A DNA stretch of 64,000 nt from Phaeosaccion multiseriatum (lineage: Eukaryota > Ochrophyta, other classes). The translations under genes were made by a program, and so were the position numbers. The stretch lies in NCBI GenBank assembly GCA_965112735.1, contig OZ218959.1, positions 1,116,001 through 1,180,000 of the forward strand. The letters run 5' to 3'. How positions within the stretch are numbered: position 1 is the first letter of the stretch; every line of letters starts with the position of its first letter. A model generated the notes under the pieces. That model saw only the letters and a list, made by a program, of their open reading frames with translations. It did no database searches and had not been told where the DNA came from. Below, one piece after another: positions 35,301 through 46,104 of the stretch.

Positions 35301-38300
35301 GGAAGAGAGGCAGCGGTGTCTTATCACTGTTCCGTCTATCGAGACTGCCGTCAACGTTGGTGTCTTCTTTCCCCCTCTCTCCTCGCTCCTTTCGCTGTCC
35401 TCTTCTGCTCTGTTCTACCCTCTCCAACAGGGAGGCGCCATCTACGCTGAAAGCGCCACAGTCGTATTCGCTGGAGAGAGCTCCTTCTCCGAGAACGTCG
35501 CCCAAACGGTGCGTGGCCGTATTTAGCAGTTATTCAACGGGTGGTCGGAAGGCGATTGGGGAAGACGGGAGGGGTGCTGCAGGCAGTCACGTGGCTGGGT
35601 AGGCCAGGTCGGCTCGCGCGGCTCGTTGTCGGTTTTGCTCGTCTTGCTTGTCAGGCGGCTTGGCTCTTTGGCCCATTGTTGCGCTAATGCCCATGAGTCC
35701 CCCTTCTTGTTTGTCACAACCGCCGGTTCTCCACCCCCGGCCCTTCATGGTGCACGCATATCCTCCTTAGTGGGTAAGTCATGAAAGAGGGCTCCTCTCT
35801 TGAGAGGGAGAGGAAGAGGGGAGAGAGGGTAACTGAAGGAGAGGCAGGGTGGAGGTCGCACGGTCGTCCCTTTACTCGCTCGGCCAGTCGGAAGTGTGTC
35901 TGACGAAAGCTGATGAATCACGTGCGTGTTGCGCCGTGCCATCAACAGGGAGGAGCGGTGTACGGAGAGTCGTCCACCTTCATCTTCGACGGAAGCGCGA
36001 CCTTCACGGCGAACGAGGCCGGGGTGAGTACACGCATATGGTACAAGTACAGGTGCATTTCTGCGCTTGACGGCCTCAGTGAAGCACCACTCCGCCTGGT
36101 GGTATTCCCTTCTTCTCCTTTACCGTCTGCTTTATGCCTTTCTCACTTGCAATCGACGCTCTTTGCTCTCTCTCTGGTCGTCTGTCTTCTTTTGCTCCCA
36201 TGACCGGCCATGTCATCCTCACGTCCCTCCCCGCGCTCCCCTGTCGCTCTGCTTTTTCCTTGTCTGTTGCATCTGACAGGATGTAAGTGTGGCAGTGAGG
36301 CAAGCACCGCTCCCCTTTTCTTGGCGCGGGGGGGGCACCAAGGCGCTGAGCTTCACATGCTTGCCGTGGAGAAGGGGCTCATACACAGCGGGCCATGGCC
36401 ATGCTCTTGTTGGCTTTTAGCAGCCCTGACGTCGTGTCCTTTTCCTTGTTTGCACATTGATAACCGCATGATAACCGCAGGGAGGTGCGCTCCTGCTGGA
36501 CGGGTGCAATGCAGCCTTCAGAGGAGAGACGACTGCTTTCGACGGAAACACGGCTGTGTCGGTGAGTGTGGCACGCGTGGCCGTCGGAGAGGGCAGGACA
36601 GGGATGGCACCAAAAGCGGAGCGGCTATCCTGGCTTTGGTAGCCAAGAGGCTAGCCCCTCGTATGATGCGTGATGGACCAAAGGGAGTGAGCCAAAGCCA
36701 AAGAGATCGAGAGAGGTCCTGCACGCTCTCCTTTGAAACGAGTGACTCCGTTCTCGCCCCCCCTTCGCTGCTGCGGTCTTTACGCATGAGATGCACAACA
36801 GCTCTGGCGCTCCTTGTTACGCCATCATCACCCACGTTGGTGCTCTAGCACCGGACACACCTCGAATCTGATGCCGCTCCGCCGTGTCCCCATGCCTTGC
36901 CTTGCTTGTCGCTCTGTCGTATCTCTTTCTCTTGCGTCGTCTGCCCGGCGCTCCTGCTGTGGGGTGTCGACACCTCGTTCATGTCCTCTTTCTCGTGCCT
37001 ACCAAGGCTGGGAGCGGGGGGGGTCTCCTCGTACGAGCGGACGGCCTGGTCACCTTTACCGACGTTAGCTTCACGGGGAATTCTGCCGGCTATGTAAGCG
37101 AGGTTGCCTTCTTCCCGCCCTACCCCTCCTCAACCCGCGAATCGTCCTCCATGTCTGTGTGCGAATGGCCCGCACGTAATGCGTGAGGAGGTGCTGGAAA
37201 GAGGTGTCTAACTGATCTAACGGTACTGCCCTTTGCTTGCGACCGGAGCAGCGAGGTGCTGCTTCTCTTCTAATGCGCACCACCGCTGTCGGACACTCCT
37301 TTGCGATGCTTTGCGATGGCATACTATTGATCGCGGCGTGGCCCATTTTCGTCTCACTCTTTGCCTCTCCTTTCGCCCCTCGTCTCCCCGGACTGGCTGG
37401 GTGCCCCTGCGCTCGGCCCGCCTTTTTGTGGTCGCCGTGACTTCGGCCAATCATTAGTATGTAAGTAGCAAGGGCAACTGGCTTTGCATGCACATGATCT
37501 GAGAGGAGGGTAGGAGGGAACGACGGAAACCCATTGCCTGGGAGGAGGGAACATGGCGTGTGTGGAGAGGCCCACAGGCCATTGCTTGTAGCAGCCGTTC
37601 GCTGCCGCCCGTTCCCGACCCCACACTCCTCCCCCCCCCCCCCGCGCCTCCCCATCCTCGTCGCTGCCTTACGGGGGCGCCATTCGGCTGCCTTCCTCTC
37701 TATAGGGCGGGGCACTCTCCGTGGATTACAGTACCAACGTTACCTTCCTGGAGCCCGCGACCTTCACTCAGAACAGCGGCGGCTACGGAGGGGCGGTGGG
37801 GGTGTCAGGCGAGGTGGGCGCCCTGTTTGCCAAGGGAGCCCTGTTTACGGACAACTCGGCTGGTGACGACGGCGGCGCCGTTTATGTAGATGACGACGCG
37901 CGTGTTCGATTCGGCTCCGGGGGAGACACCATCTTTCGGGAGAACCAAGCCGAGGAGGATGGTGGGGCCATTGGCGGCAACTTTAATAGCCTTGTCGACT
38001 TTGAGGGAGATGTATCGTTCGAGTCCAACACGGCACGCAACGATGGGGGCGCAGTGAGTGCCGGATATCGCAGTATCTTCACCTTTGACGGAGACGCCAA
38101 CTTCGTCGGCAACGAGGCCACCTTCAACGGCGGAGCGGTGTACGTTTCCGAAGGGCGCGTGTTGTTCCAGGGCGACACCACGGAGTTTTCGGACAATTCC
38201 GCCACCTCGGGCGGCGATGCCATCTTCGTTGAAACGACTGGGAACCCGCTGGTCAGGTTGTGCGGCACGGTGGGAGGCTCGGACTCCCTGCAGGATTCGT

Positions 38301-38740
38301 CGGACTTCGCCAACGTCAACTCCGATACCACGTCCACGTCTTGCGACGGCGAGGACGGTGGAGAGCCTGTTGGAGACGACAATCGCGACGGGGGCGGAGG
38401 AGATAGCGGTGATGAAGATGGCGAGGACGGTGGAGAGCCTGTTGGAGACGACAGTCCCGATGGTGGGGGCGGAGGAGGTAGCGGTGATGAAGATGGCGAG
38501 GACAGTGGAGACCCCGTTGGAGGCGACAGTCCCGATGGTGGAGGAGATGGAGGCGATGTAGATGGCGAGGACGGTGGAGACCCCGTTGGAGGCGACAGTC
38601 GCGACGGGGGCGATGTTGATGTAGGGACCCAAGAAGACGGGGCTGGCATGAGGGCCCCCCGCGGCGCCTTTGCCGTGCTAGTGGCGGTAGCAGCAAGCCT
38701 GCTGCTGCTGTGCAATGGTGGTGCTTCTCTCTCGGTGTGA
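32313..38740 (+). CDS. Pmp-repeat, GPI-like surface protein built from one-repeat exons and micro-exons
   Basis: Exons: 32313-32580, 32671-32918, 33216-33296, 33892-33969, 34524-34610, 35053-35133, 35431-35508, 35949-36023, 36481-36561, 37007-37093, 37706-38740, plus seven candidate micro-exons (741 residues if all are used). From exon 3 on, every exon starts and ends in phase 0. A signal peptide (MFSFVSKAGC...CAVDGQ) is followed by an N-terminal domain, then units of about 25-29 residues with GGAVY, a (V/T)F turn and N(x)A, the Pmp/beta-helix signature. Eight of them occupy single exons; the last exon holds about six more without introns. The C-terminus has acidic GDD/GDG repeats and ends in a hydrophobic segment (FAVLVAVAASLLLL) with almost no cytoplasmic tail, as in GPI-anchored proteins. 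A role as a wall or surface adhesin is inferred. It is related in repeat type to copies A-C but has no membrane-channel part. Confidence 0.85.
33107..33109 (+). other. candidate micro-exon TAT (Tyr)
   Basis: AG at 33105-33106 and GTAAGT at 33110-33115 enclose exactly three bases. Inclusion between exons 2 and 3 would give NTGAE-Y-GGAV, a good match to the repeat consensus. Confidence 0.55.
33702..33710 (+). other. candidate micro-exon TTCGGCTAC (Phe-Gly-Tyr)
   Basis: A strong pyrimidine tract and AG (33700-33701) precede nine bases followed by GTAAGT at 33711. Inclusion gives NEASE-FGY-AGAV. This is the only one longer than three bases. Confidence 0.55.
34332..34334 (+). other. candidate micro-exon AAC (Asn)
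   Basis: AG at 34330-34331, then AAC, then GTAAGA at 34335. Inclusion between exons 4 and 5 gives NNVGP-N-GAGAL. Confidence 0.5.
34819..34821 (+). other. candidate micro-exon AAC (Asn)
   Basis: AG at 34817-34818, then AAC, then GTAAGT at 34822. Inclusion between exons 5 and 6 gives SGNY-N-GGAV. Confidence 0.5.
35771..35773 (+). other. candidate micro-exon TGG (Trp)
   Basis: The pyrimidine-rich CCTCCTTAG ends at 35770, TGG follows, and GTAAGT starts at 35774. Inclusion between exons 7 and 8 gives NVAQT-W-GGAV. Exon 6 ends with a Trp at the same repeat position in its own sequence. Confidence 0.55.
36280..36282 (+). other. candidate micro-exon GAT (Asp)
   Basis: A T-rich tract and TGACAG ending at 36279 precede GAT and GTAAGT at 36283. 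Inclusion between exons 8 and 9 gives NEAG-D-GGAL, matching the D-GGA found repeatedly in the last exon. Confidence 0.6.
37458..37460 (+). other. candidate micro-exon TAT (Tyr)
   Basis: AG at 37456-37457, TAT, then GTAAGT at 37461. Inclusion between exons 10 and 11 gives NSAGY-Y-GGAL. Confidence 0.5.
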
Positions 38741-39269
38741 GGCATGACGTAGTAGGTGCTTTTGAGGAGGGAGGTGTTTCGATTTGAATAGGCCAAGTAG
38801 TAGTAGCAGCAGCAGCAGCAGTAGCAGGTCAGGGCGGGTTGCGGGTTGCTGCACGCTTAGAACTCTGGACTAGGGGTAACCGACCCCTGACGCACTATCG
38901 CCTACATTCTCGATAGCGCGCTATCCGATAGCGGATAGCGGATCGGCTGGCGCCGGCGATAGCGGATAGCGCACGCCGGCTGGCGCCGGCTATACAGGGC
39001 CCGTGAAGTGCCATCTATGGTTGGCACATAAACTGAAAACTGAAAACTGGAAAACCCACTTCCCCCTCCGAGAGGGAAGGGGAGAATAAAAGAGAGCGAG
39101 CGAGCGAGAAAAAGAGAGAGAGAGAGAGACCGAGAGAGAAAGAGAGCGAGAGAGAGAGAAAGAGAGAGACGACACTAGGGAACCACTTGGGTAAACACCT
39201 GGAGGAGGGAGGAGACTGCGTCTTGAGAGTAATGAGCTGAGGGGGGGGGAGGTGACGCGTGGAACAAAC
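38741..39269. other. tandem-gene spacer before UBE2J
   Basis: After the Pmp-repeat gene there is a short CAG-type run (about 38800-38826), the second foldback element, and a purine (GA)n tract at about 39093-39168. The last ~100 bases lead directly into the UBE2J start. No exon was supported. Confidence 0.55.
38881..38985. repeat. GC-rich foldback (MITE-like) element, copy 2
   Basis: The left end ACCCCTGACGCACTATCGCC and the following ACATTCTCGATAGCGCGCTA match copy 1 at 5183-5295 almost base for base. The middle again has GATAGCGGATAGCG units and GGCGCCGGC. The right terminal CAGGGG end of copy 1 is not found intact, so this copy is rearranged or truncated at its right side. Confidence 0.6.
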
Positions 39270-41000
39270 ATGTCGGGCGGCTTTAACGCCAAGAACCCGG
39301 CCATCAAGCGCATTCATGCCGACGTGCGCGAGCTTCATATCGATCCCAGCGACCAGTACTCGGCTGCGCCTTTCGAGGACAACCTGTTTGAGTGGCACTT
39401 CACTATCAGAGGTACGATATAAGAGGAAGGGGAAGTTTTTTTTCTCTTTTGCAAGCTGCCCGCCCCCCCGGTCTGGCTAAAGGTACCCCTCCCCCCAACC
39501 TTTCACTCTCTCTCCGTGTCCCCATCCTTGCTCGTCCCGCAACCCTCTCCTCCAGGACCCCCCGCCACCGCTTTTGAGGGCGGTGTGTACCACGGTCGCA
39601 TCTTGCTTCCCAGCGACTACCCCTTCAAGCCGCCGCACATCATGTTTCTCACCCCCAATGGCCGCTTTCAGGTGAGAATCGTCTCTTTGTCTCTTATTAC
39701 GGATATTGAAACGCCTTGGGGAGGGGCACAGTTGTGCTGAAAGTCCTGTGCCTCGCCTTGGCCCCCATCTCTCCATCGCTTTCAGGTGGGGAAGAAGATC
39801 TGCCTGAGCATCTCGGCACACCATCCCGAACAGTGGCAGGTGAGCCTCGTGCGTCAAGTAGTAGGGCAGGAGGAAGGCCGCTCCTGTGTTGTCGTCCTGT
39901 GTGGAGGGAAGACGAAAGAAGGCCTGACCAGCCCCCCTCCCGTGCTGTCGTGTCTGTGTCTTTGCTTGGTTTGATTTGCTTTCATGGAACGCCTTTTCTC
40001 CGCATCCACTCCTCTGCACGGCAGCCTGCCTGGGGGCTGCGGCTAATCCTCGAGGCCCTCATCAGTTTCTTCCCAACCGAGGCGGCGGGGGCAATAGGTA
40101 GGTCGTCCCGTCATGTTGGATTAACTTGGCCTCACGCCTGTGACAGTTACACTCCACGAAAGTACGAGTGCGGCGTCATCATCCTTTCCCCTGTCTCCAC
40201 AGACCATCTCTCGCCTTTCTCTCCCACAGCAGGAGCTCAACCCATCACTGCCCCTGTCACCTTCGCGGAACCACGGAACCACGGCACCAGAACCTCCGCT
40301 GCCTGTTCTCTTCTGTTTTCTCTGCCCCTCCCAAACCTACCCTTCGCCGGAATGTACCAACGCTTTCGTCTGCGACCCTACTGCTCTATCTGTGCCTCCC
40401 ATCCCCCCCAGGTGGTTTGGATTGGACCAAGGAGGAGAGGGAGCGATTAGCGCGTTTGTCGCACAAGTGGAAGTGCCCCCGCTGCGGCTTGGCCTCAGCC
40501 TTGCTCCCGGAGGAGAAGAAGAAGACCGCTACAGGGGATGACGAGGAAGGGGAGCAGAAGGAAGGGGCTGGGCCTGGGGTATCACCATCAGGAGCAGGAG
40601 CAGCAGGAGGGACGGGCGTCTCTGCCAGGAACAAATACGCCGAGCAGCTGAAGGGGTTGCACTTGCACCGGCTGAGCAGCGGGGATCAGGCCAATGCAGC
40701 GGCGGCTGCTGCCAAGGCCAATGCTGCTGCGGAGAGTGGGGCGCAGAGCGGTGATGCCGGCGGAGCACAACCACCAGCAGTTGGTGGTACAGCACCTGTA
40801 GTTGGTGGTACGGCAGCAACAGCAGCGACAACGGATGGGGCACGGGAACGTGGAAGTGGAGGGGGAGAAGGAGCTCAAACCCGCCCAGCATTAGAGTCTG
40901 CAAGGGCAAGTGACGGACCACAGCCGACAGAGTCTGTCGATGATGAGGGAGTGAGCAGACGAAGGAACGCGCACGGACGGACTCCGGAGCAGGTGGTGGT

Positions 41001-41049
<49 letters not shown>

Positions 41050-41208
41050 CAGCGGCGGAGGCAGCAGGAGCAGGAGGAACGGCAGCGGCAGCAAGAGCAG
41101 CAGCAGGAGGAGCCAGACGTGCTCATGTATGTCGCCATTGCCATTGTCTTGGCCATTGCGGCCGTTCTTTGGAGAAAAGTCACCAGGAGCAGCGATTTTG
41201 ACGTTTGA
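39270..41208 (+). CDS. UBE2J: ubiquitin-conjugating enzyme E2 J-type (UBC6-like, ER tail-anchored)
   Basis: Five exons: 39270-39411, 39556-39671, 39786-39839, 40025-40097, 40412-41208, all phases consistent (393 residues). The UBC domain spans about residues 1-145: MSGGFNAKNPAIKRI, FHFT-like ...WHFTIRGPP, YHGRILLPSDYPFKPP, TPNGRF (the J-family version of HPN) and KKICLSI with the catalytic Cys. WQPAWGL follows. A family-typical segment KWKCPRCG comes next. The C-terminal half is low complexity with a 15-residue poly-Gln run and ends in a single TM anchor (LMYVAIAIVLAIAAVLW) with a short polar tail. UBE2J/Ubc6 enzymes pass ubiquitin to misfolded ER proteins at the cytosolic face (ERAD). The poly-Gln linker from CAG repeats is unusual for the family. 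Confidence 0.95.
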
Positions 41209-41430
41209 CACTGGGGGCGCTCAGTGTCAGTTTCTCTGTATTCGGCCGGCATTGACGCCCTCGAGGGAGAGCGACTAGAGGAGAGCGAGGAGGGAAGAGA
41301 CAGGGAGAGGGGCCCTGGACAAAACACGGCCCTTCAAAGCCGCAAGTGTGTCTTCTCCTCCCCCCCGTACGTGTATATACTCTAACCCCATCTTCTCTCT
41401 GGTTCGTGTGCTTGATGAAGATTAATTAAT
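41209..41430. other. convergent 3' intergenic region
   Basis: Only 222 bases separate the convergent stops of UBE2J (+) and the exonuclease-like gene (-). AATTAATTAATTCATG at about 41422 lies at the end of the minus gene. Both poly(A) sites must fall in or overlap this gap. Confidence 0.5.
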
Positions 41431-43664
41431 TCATGTTTCACATTGTCTTTTCGGCTTTGTCCATCTCTTTTTGTCGAGATTGTATACCAAGCCTCGTGCG
41501 AATTGCTCGGCTAGCGTGGATGCCTTGCCTTTGTAGGGCGGGCAGCAGGCCACGTACTCTGCCTCGGTGAGCAAGATGCGATCCATATTACTAGTACGGC
41601 TGCTGCTGTCGCTGCTGCCGCTGCTGCTCTCCTTCCTACTCCTACTGCTGCCGGCATTAGAGCCCCCCTCTTCATCTCTAGGCAACGGCGACAGGGCTGC
41701 GGAAGGCTCGTCCCCGGCAGATGTAGACACGATGCGTGACGGCGGGCTTGGGGGAGCGCCGAAACCTGTGGCCCAATTCTGGAAAGACAGCCCTCCGCCG
41801 CTGCTGCTGCTCAGCCCCCCCAAGGCCTCCTCGGCTCTCGGAGCAGCACCATTGCGGGCCTCGCCGTGACCAGTGCCAGTGCCACCAGTGCCGCTGTCGT
41901 TGCCGTTGTCGTTGTCATTGCCTTGTGCCCTCTCCTCCACAACCCATGTGCCGTCCGAGACGCCACCATCGTCGAGATTAGACGTTAATGCTGCTGCTGC
42001 TGCTGCTGCAGCTGCTCCTCTCTCTGCCTGCTTCGTCTGTTCGGCCTTTCCCTGCTGCACCTGCTTCTTGCTCCTCTCCTCCTTCTCCTCCTTTCCCTGC
42101 TGCACCTGCTGCTTGATGTGCGTCTGCGAGGTGGGAGCGTTGGTTCTTTGAGGAGCGTGCTTGTCCACAATTCCCTTCAGGATCAGCTTCAGAGCATTCG
42201 ACTTTACTTTTGAGCCCCCCCTTTCTCTCCCTCCTCCTGCTGCTGCTGTCTCCGATCTCGCCCCAGTCTGTTTTCCCTCTCCTTTGCCAAAAGGTGCTGC
42301 CGTCACCACCTCTGTGGATGACATCATCTCCTCCTCCTCCTCCTCCTCCTCCTCCTCCTCCTCCTCCTCCTCCTCCTCCTCCTCTTCCTCCTCCCCCTGC
42401 TCCTCCTCCTGTCCTATCGTAAGTGGCCGCCTTCGGATCCCTACCCCCTCTCTCAGAGCCTCGGCGTTTCTCCGCCTGGCCGACAGGACAAGGGTTTGGT
42501 TGGCGGCGGCTGGTACCGTGTGGCGGGCCCAATGCTCTCTGCCTTCGGTGGCAATGATGGAGCGACGCAGGCCCTGGAAAACCTGGATGAGGTCCACCAC
42601 TTCCGACGAGGCAGAGATAAGCTTTGAGGCAAAGAAACAAGAGTAGATGTGTAAAGGTATGAGGAGGAGGGGGTGAGAGAAGGGTCAGGGAGCGGCGAGG
42701 ATGGGGGGGGGGGGGGGTTGCACGGAATCATCCAGCTCCTCCTAATTCTCGAAATGAGTACCTTTGCATCGAGCTCTGCAGGCTCAGAGGCCCAGCCCGA
42801 AGCTGCCGTCCTGCCTCCTCCTCTCTGTACATAGGTTGCCTTCAGCTTGGCAAGATCACGCTCGGGCCTGAGCTGCTTCTGCTTCTGCTGCGTCTCCTTG
42901 CCGTTGGACCTCGCCCCACCACCGCGCAATGCCTTCTCTTCGGCGGCTTTAACGCGCAGTTCCAGATCTAACTCTGCGATGTCCACCACCCCCCGCACTT
43001 CTTGCAGCCCTACCAAGCCGGGGTGGGCACGCAGGAGAGCGCTCAGGTCGGAGCGCAGGTTGAGGCCGACTTTGGTCACGCTTGGGTCTTTCAGGAGCCC
43101 ACTCACGGTCTGGCCAACCAGCAGTTGGTGGTCCTCAGCGAACTGGCCCAGATCCACTATGTACGCTCGGGCCTTCCTCACCATGGAGCCGCGTCCGGCC
43201 ATCTGATACAACAAGATACGGGAGGTGAGGTTCGCGTGGCGGTAGCAGCAGTTAGCAGCAGGAGTTCAGGAAAGGGAGAAAGTCAGAGCAGGTGGCAGTT
43301 GGGCGGGCGTGGGTTGTGCGACTCGGCTCACCTGCAAAATCATCGCCTTGGAACCGTCGGGCCCCAGCAACTCGCTGGCCTTCACAGCTACAACATGGCA
43401 CTTCCTCAAGGATTGCACCATCTCTCTCAAGAGCTGCGTATGGTTTACGATCATTGTCGCACCAGCAGCAGCACCAGGGTCCCTGAATGGCTTGGGGGCC
43501 TCGTGTATTCCCCATGACGGTGGGTTATGCACTGACGGGAGGTGCTCACTCTGGGCTGTGGAGGACAAGCGGGAAGAGGCGCAGAGCGCGCTGTGGCCAC
43601 CGCTGCTCCACCCCGAAGGCGCACCCCTTAGCAGCAGCCTGCGTCCTCCGTTCCGCAATAGCAT
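41431..43664 (-). CDS. 3'-5' exonuclease-fold protein, probably catalytically altered
   Basis: Three exons: 43664-43332, 43202-42762, 42621-41431, all phase 0 (654 residues). The exonuclease fold is seen in KCHVVAVKASELLGPDG then MILQ (strands 1-3), RAYIVDLGQF, LLKDPSVTKVGLNLRSDLSA with the motif II Asn...Asp, and LISASSEVVDLIQVFQGLRR. In DEDD exonucleases the first strand carries Asp-x-Glu. Here the corresponding position reads VKASE, so the first metal ligand appears lost, as in EXD1-like members. The rest is low complexity: a poly-Glu stretch from CTC triplets (about 42330-42390), Lys/Gln/Glu-rich basic regions and poly-Ala, ending KKRWTKPKRQ. An RNA-binding or scaffold role in small-RNA or snoRNA metabolism would fit inactive relatives, but this is inference. 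It is divergent from GMD (297-base gap). Confidence 0.75.
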
Positions 43665-43825
43665 GGGGTGGGGGGGGGTGGGGGGGGTGAATCAAGGGTG
43701 TTTACTTCTTTCTTCTTCCTGATTACTAAAAGCCACTAAGTAGAAATTTTCCACAGATTTTTTTTTTTTTAGCGGCCCCAGTCGACCTGTCGAGGAAAGA
43801 GGAGTTTACGTAGGTATATACAATC

Positions 43826-43859
<34 letters not shown>

Positions 43860-43961
43860 ACTCCTACACCACAAAAGGTATTGTGCTTCCCAAGGCTTGT
43901 AGCACCCTCAGTAATTCACGGCCTACCTAAGAACACTACCAAAGAACACACAACAGCGAAC
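43665..43961. promoter_or_regulatory. divergent promoter gap between exonuclease-like gene and GMD
   Basis: This 297-base gap separates the two start codons. It contains a G-rich run next to the minus-strand start, a T-run near 43759-43770, GTATATACAATCC at about 43815, which could be a TATA-like element for GMD, and a (GA)n tract at about 43831-43858. No defined operator was recognised. Confidence 0.4.
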
Positions 43962-45239
43962 ATGGCCGCGATGACGGAGGCGACCCCCACCAGCAAGCCT
44001 AAGGTCGCCCTGGTGACCGGCATCACGGGCCAGGACGGCTCCTACCTCGCAGAGTTACTGCTGGAGAAGGGCTACGTGGTGCACGGCATCATTCGCAGGT
44101 CGTCTTCTTTCAACACGTCGCGCATCGACCACCTGTACCAGGATCGCCACATTAAGGACGCTAAGCTCTTCCTGCATTACGGCGACTTGACCGACTCCAC
44201 CAACCTCGTACACATCATCTACGAGACGCAGCCGGACGAGATCTACAACCTGGGCGCAATGTCCCATGTGAAGGTAAGCGTGGTGCATGAAGAGTTTCGG
44301 AGGGGGGGGTGGAGAGAGAACGTGGAAGGAAGAGGTGAGGGGAGGAAAACACACTGCATTGCTGTACATGCATGCTGTGTAACTCATGTCGAATTGTTTG
44401 TTCTTTCCTGTTGTTGCTCAACCACACTTGCTTTGCTTTTGCTCATGTCAAAGGTGTCCTTTGAGATGTCCGAGTACACCGCTGAGGCTGATGGCGTGGG
44501 CTGCCTGCGCCTGCTCAACGCCATACGCTCCGCGGGCCTGGAGAAGAAGTGCCGCTTCTACCAAGCCTCCACCTCGGAGCTGTACGGAAAGGTGCAGGAG
44601 ATCCCCCAGAAGGAGACCACGCCCTTCTACCCTCGCTCCCCCTACGGAGTGGCCAAGCAGTACGCCTTTTGGATGCTCATCAACTACCGAGAGGCCTACG
44701 GCATGCACCTCACCAACGGCATTCTCTTCAACCACGAGAGCCCCCGCCGCGGCCCAACCTTCGTCACGAGGAAAATCACTCGGGCGGTGGCTCGCATCCA
44801 CCGCGGCCAGCAGGACTGCCTCTTCCTGGGCAACCTCGACGCCAAGCGAGACTGGGGACACGCTCGCGACTATGTCAAGGGCATGTGGCTCATGGTGCAG
44901 AGGGACACGCCGGAGGACTACGTGCTCGCCACGGGAGAGTGCCACGAGGTGCGCGAGTTCGTAGACAAGGCCTTCGCCTACGTGGGCACTACCATCGTGT
45001 GGGAGGGCAAGGGCGTGGACGAGAAGGGCTACAACGCCACCGATGTCGACAAGAAGAATCCTCTCGTGCAGGTGGATGCAGAGTACTTTAGGCCTACGGA
45101 GGTGGAGCTGCTTGTGGGCGACCCTGCCAAGGCCAAGCGCGAGTTGGGGTGGGAGCCCGAGGTGACTTTCCAAGAGCTCGTCAACGATATGATGAAGTCG
45201 GACTTGGAGCTTGTGGACAAGGGCGACAGGCACTCGTAA
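43962..45239 (+). CDS. GMD: GDP-mannose 4,6-dehydratase
   Basis: Two exons, 43962-44273 and 44454-45239, give 365 residues, the usual length of the family. It converts GDP-D-mannose to GDP-4-keto-6-deoxymannose, the first step to GDP-L-fucose, in the cytosol with NADP(H). The Rossmann motif [15 protein letters not shown] is at the N-terminus, with [15 protein letters not shown] and LHYGDLTDS following. The active-site Ser/Thr-Glu segment is [10 protein letters not shown], and the catalytic YxxxK is YGVAKQYAF. The substrate loop NHESPRRG and [15 protein letters not shown] are intact. The 180-base intron is a multiple of three and has no in-frame stop, so an unspliced transcript would still be open and add 60 residues. 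Homology across the junction ([18 protein letters not shown]) shows that splicing gives the normal enzyme. Confidence 0.97.
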   Translation: MAAMTEATPTSKPKVALVTGITGQDGSYLAELLLEKGYVVHGIIRRSSSFNTSRIDHLYQDRHIKDAKLFLHYGDLTDSTNLVHIIYETQPDEIYNLGAMSHVKVSVVHEEFRRGGWRENVEGRGEGRKTHCIAVHACCVTHVELFVLSCCCSTTLALLLLMSKVSFEMSEYTAEADGVGCLRLLNAIRSAGLEKKCRFYQASTSELYGKVQEIPQKETTPFYPRSPYGVAKQYAFWMLINYREAYGMHLTNGILFNHESPRRGPTFVTRKITRAVARIHRGQQDCLFLGNLDAKRDWGHARDYVKGMWLMVQRDTPEDYVLATGECHEVREFVDKAFAYVGTTIVWEGKGVDEKGYNATDVDKKNPLVQVDAEYFRPTEVELLVGDPAKAKRELGWEPEVTFQELVNDMMKSDLELVDKGDRHS

Positions 45240-46104
45240 AGAGAGAGAGAGAGGGGAGAGCCGAGGGGAGGGGGGGGGGGTGGTACGGGGTTGCGAGGGT
45301 GGACGGCGGGGGGGGGGGGGTTGCTGCAAAGAGTAGGTGTCGCACGTGGCTCTTGAGGACATGGGGCGACAACTACTCGTAGAGAGAGAGAAGAGCGGGG
45401 CTGCGGGGGCTAGGCTACTTACTGCAGTTGTGGAGTTGGAGTCGGAGGAGGGGGGGGGGCAGCTTGGGCTGAAAGAAATCAGGAATCACCCCATGTGTGC
45501 CAGGCCACGTGCTGCTGCTGAGGGAGAACTAATTTTCATTGAAGCAATCGAAACAAGAGCTTCTGATCTTCTGTGCGCCTCACTGGGTCATCTCACGGGG
45601 TTGCTCACTCTGCAGAATCTGCCTGAATAGAGCAATTGCGCCTCGCCTCCCCCCACCTCCTCTGGGTTGGGTTGTACGCACGCACGCACACGCTTCGAGC
45701 TCTTCTGGTAGGTGCCGTAAGGTGCCATACTGTGGGGGGGTTATGGAATGGACGGCTGTGGAGAGGTGTCGTATATGTATGGATTGGGCGCTGGAGTGGA
45801 CTGGAGTGGACTGCCTCGTTCGCTCTGGTCACACACACACACAAAGACAGAGAGAGGGAACTCTCGCGGGGTCTCCCCCGTCTGTCCTTTTCCTTTCTCC
45901 CCTCTCCCCGACACATTGCACCCCTCCCCTCTATCGTCTGCCTCCCCCCCCTCCACCTCCACCGATTGACTCCAACGGGCCAATGGGTGCGCCGTCAGAT
46001 CGATAGAGAGCGAACAGAGCAACCACGTGTTGTGTGGCCGTATCTCCCGTGTGGCAGGCAGCGTGGCGTTGGCGCCGCTGCAGCGCAGATGTATCATAAA
46101 TTGC

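Noticed and set aside
43881-45239. Single 452-residue uninterrupted GMD ORF
   Set aside because: The reading crosses a 180-base in-frame intron with good GTAAGC and AAAG signals. Removing it restores the normal GMD length and sequence.
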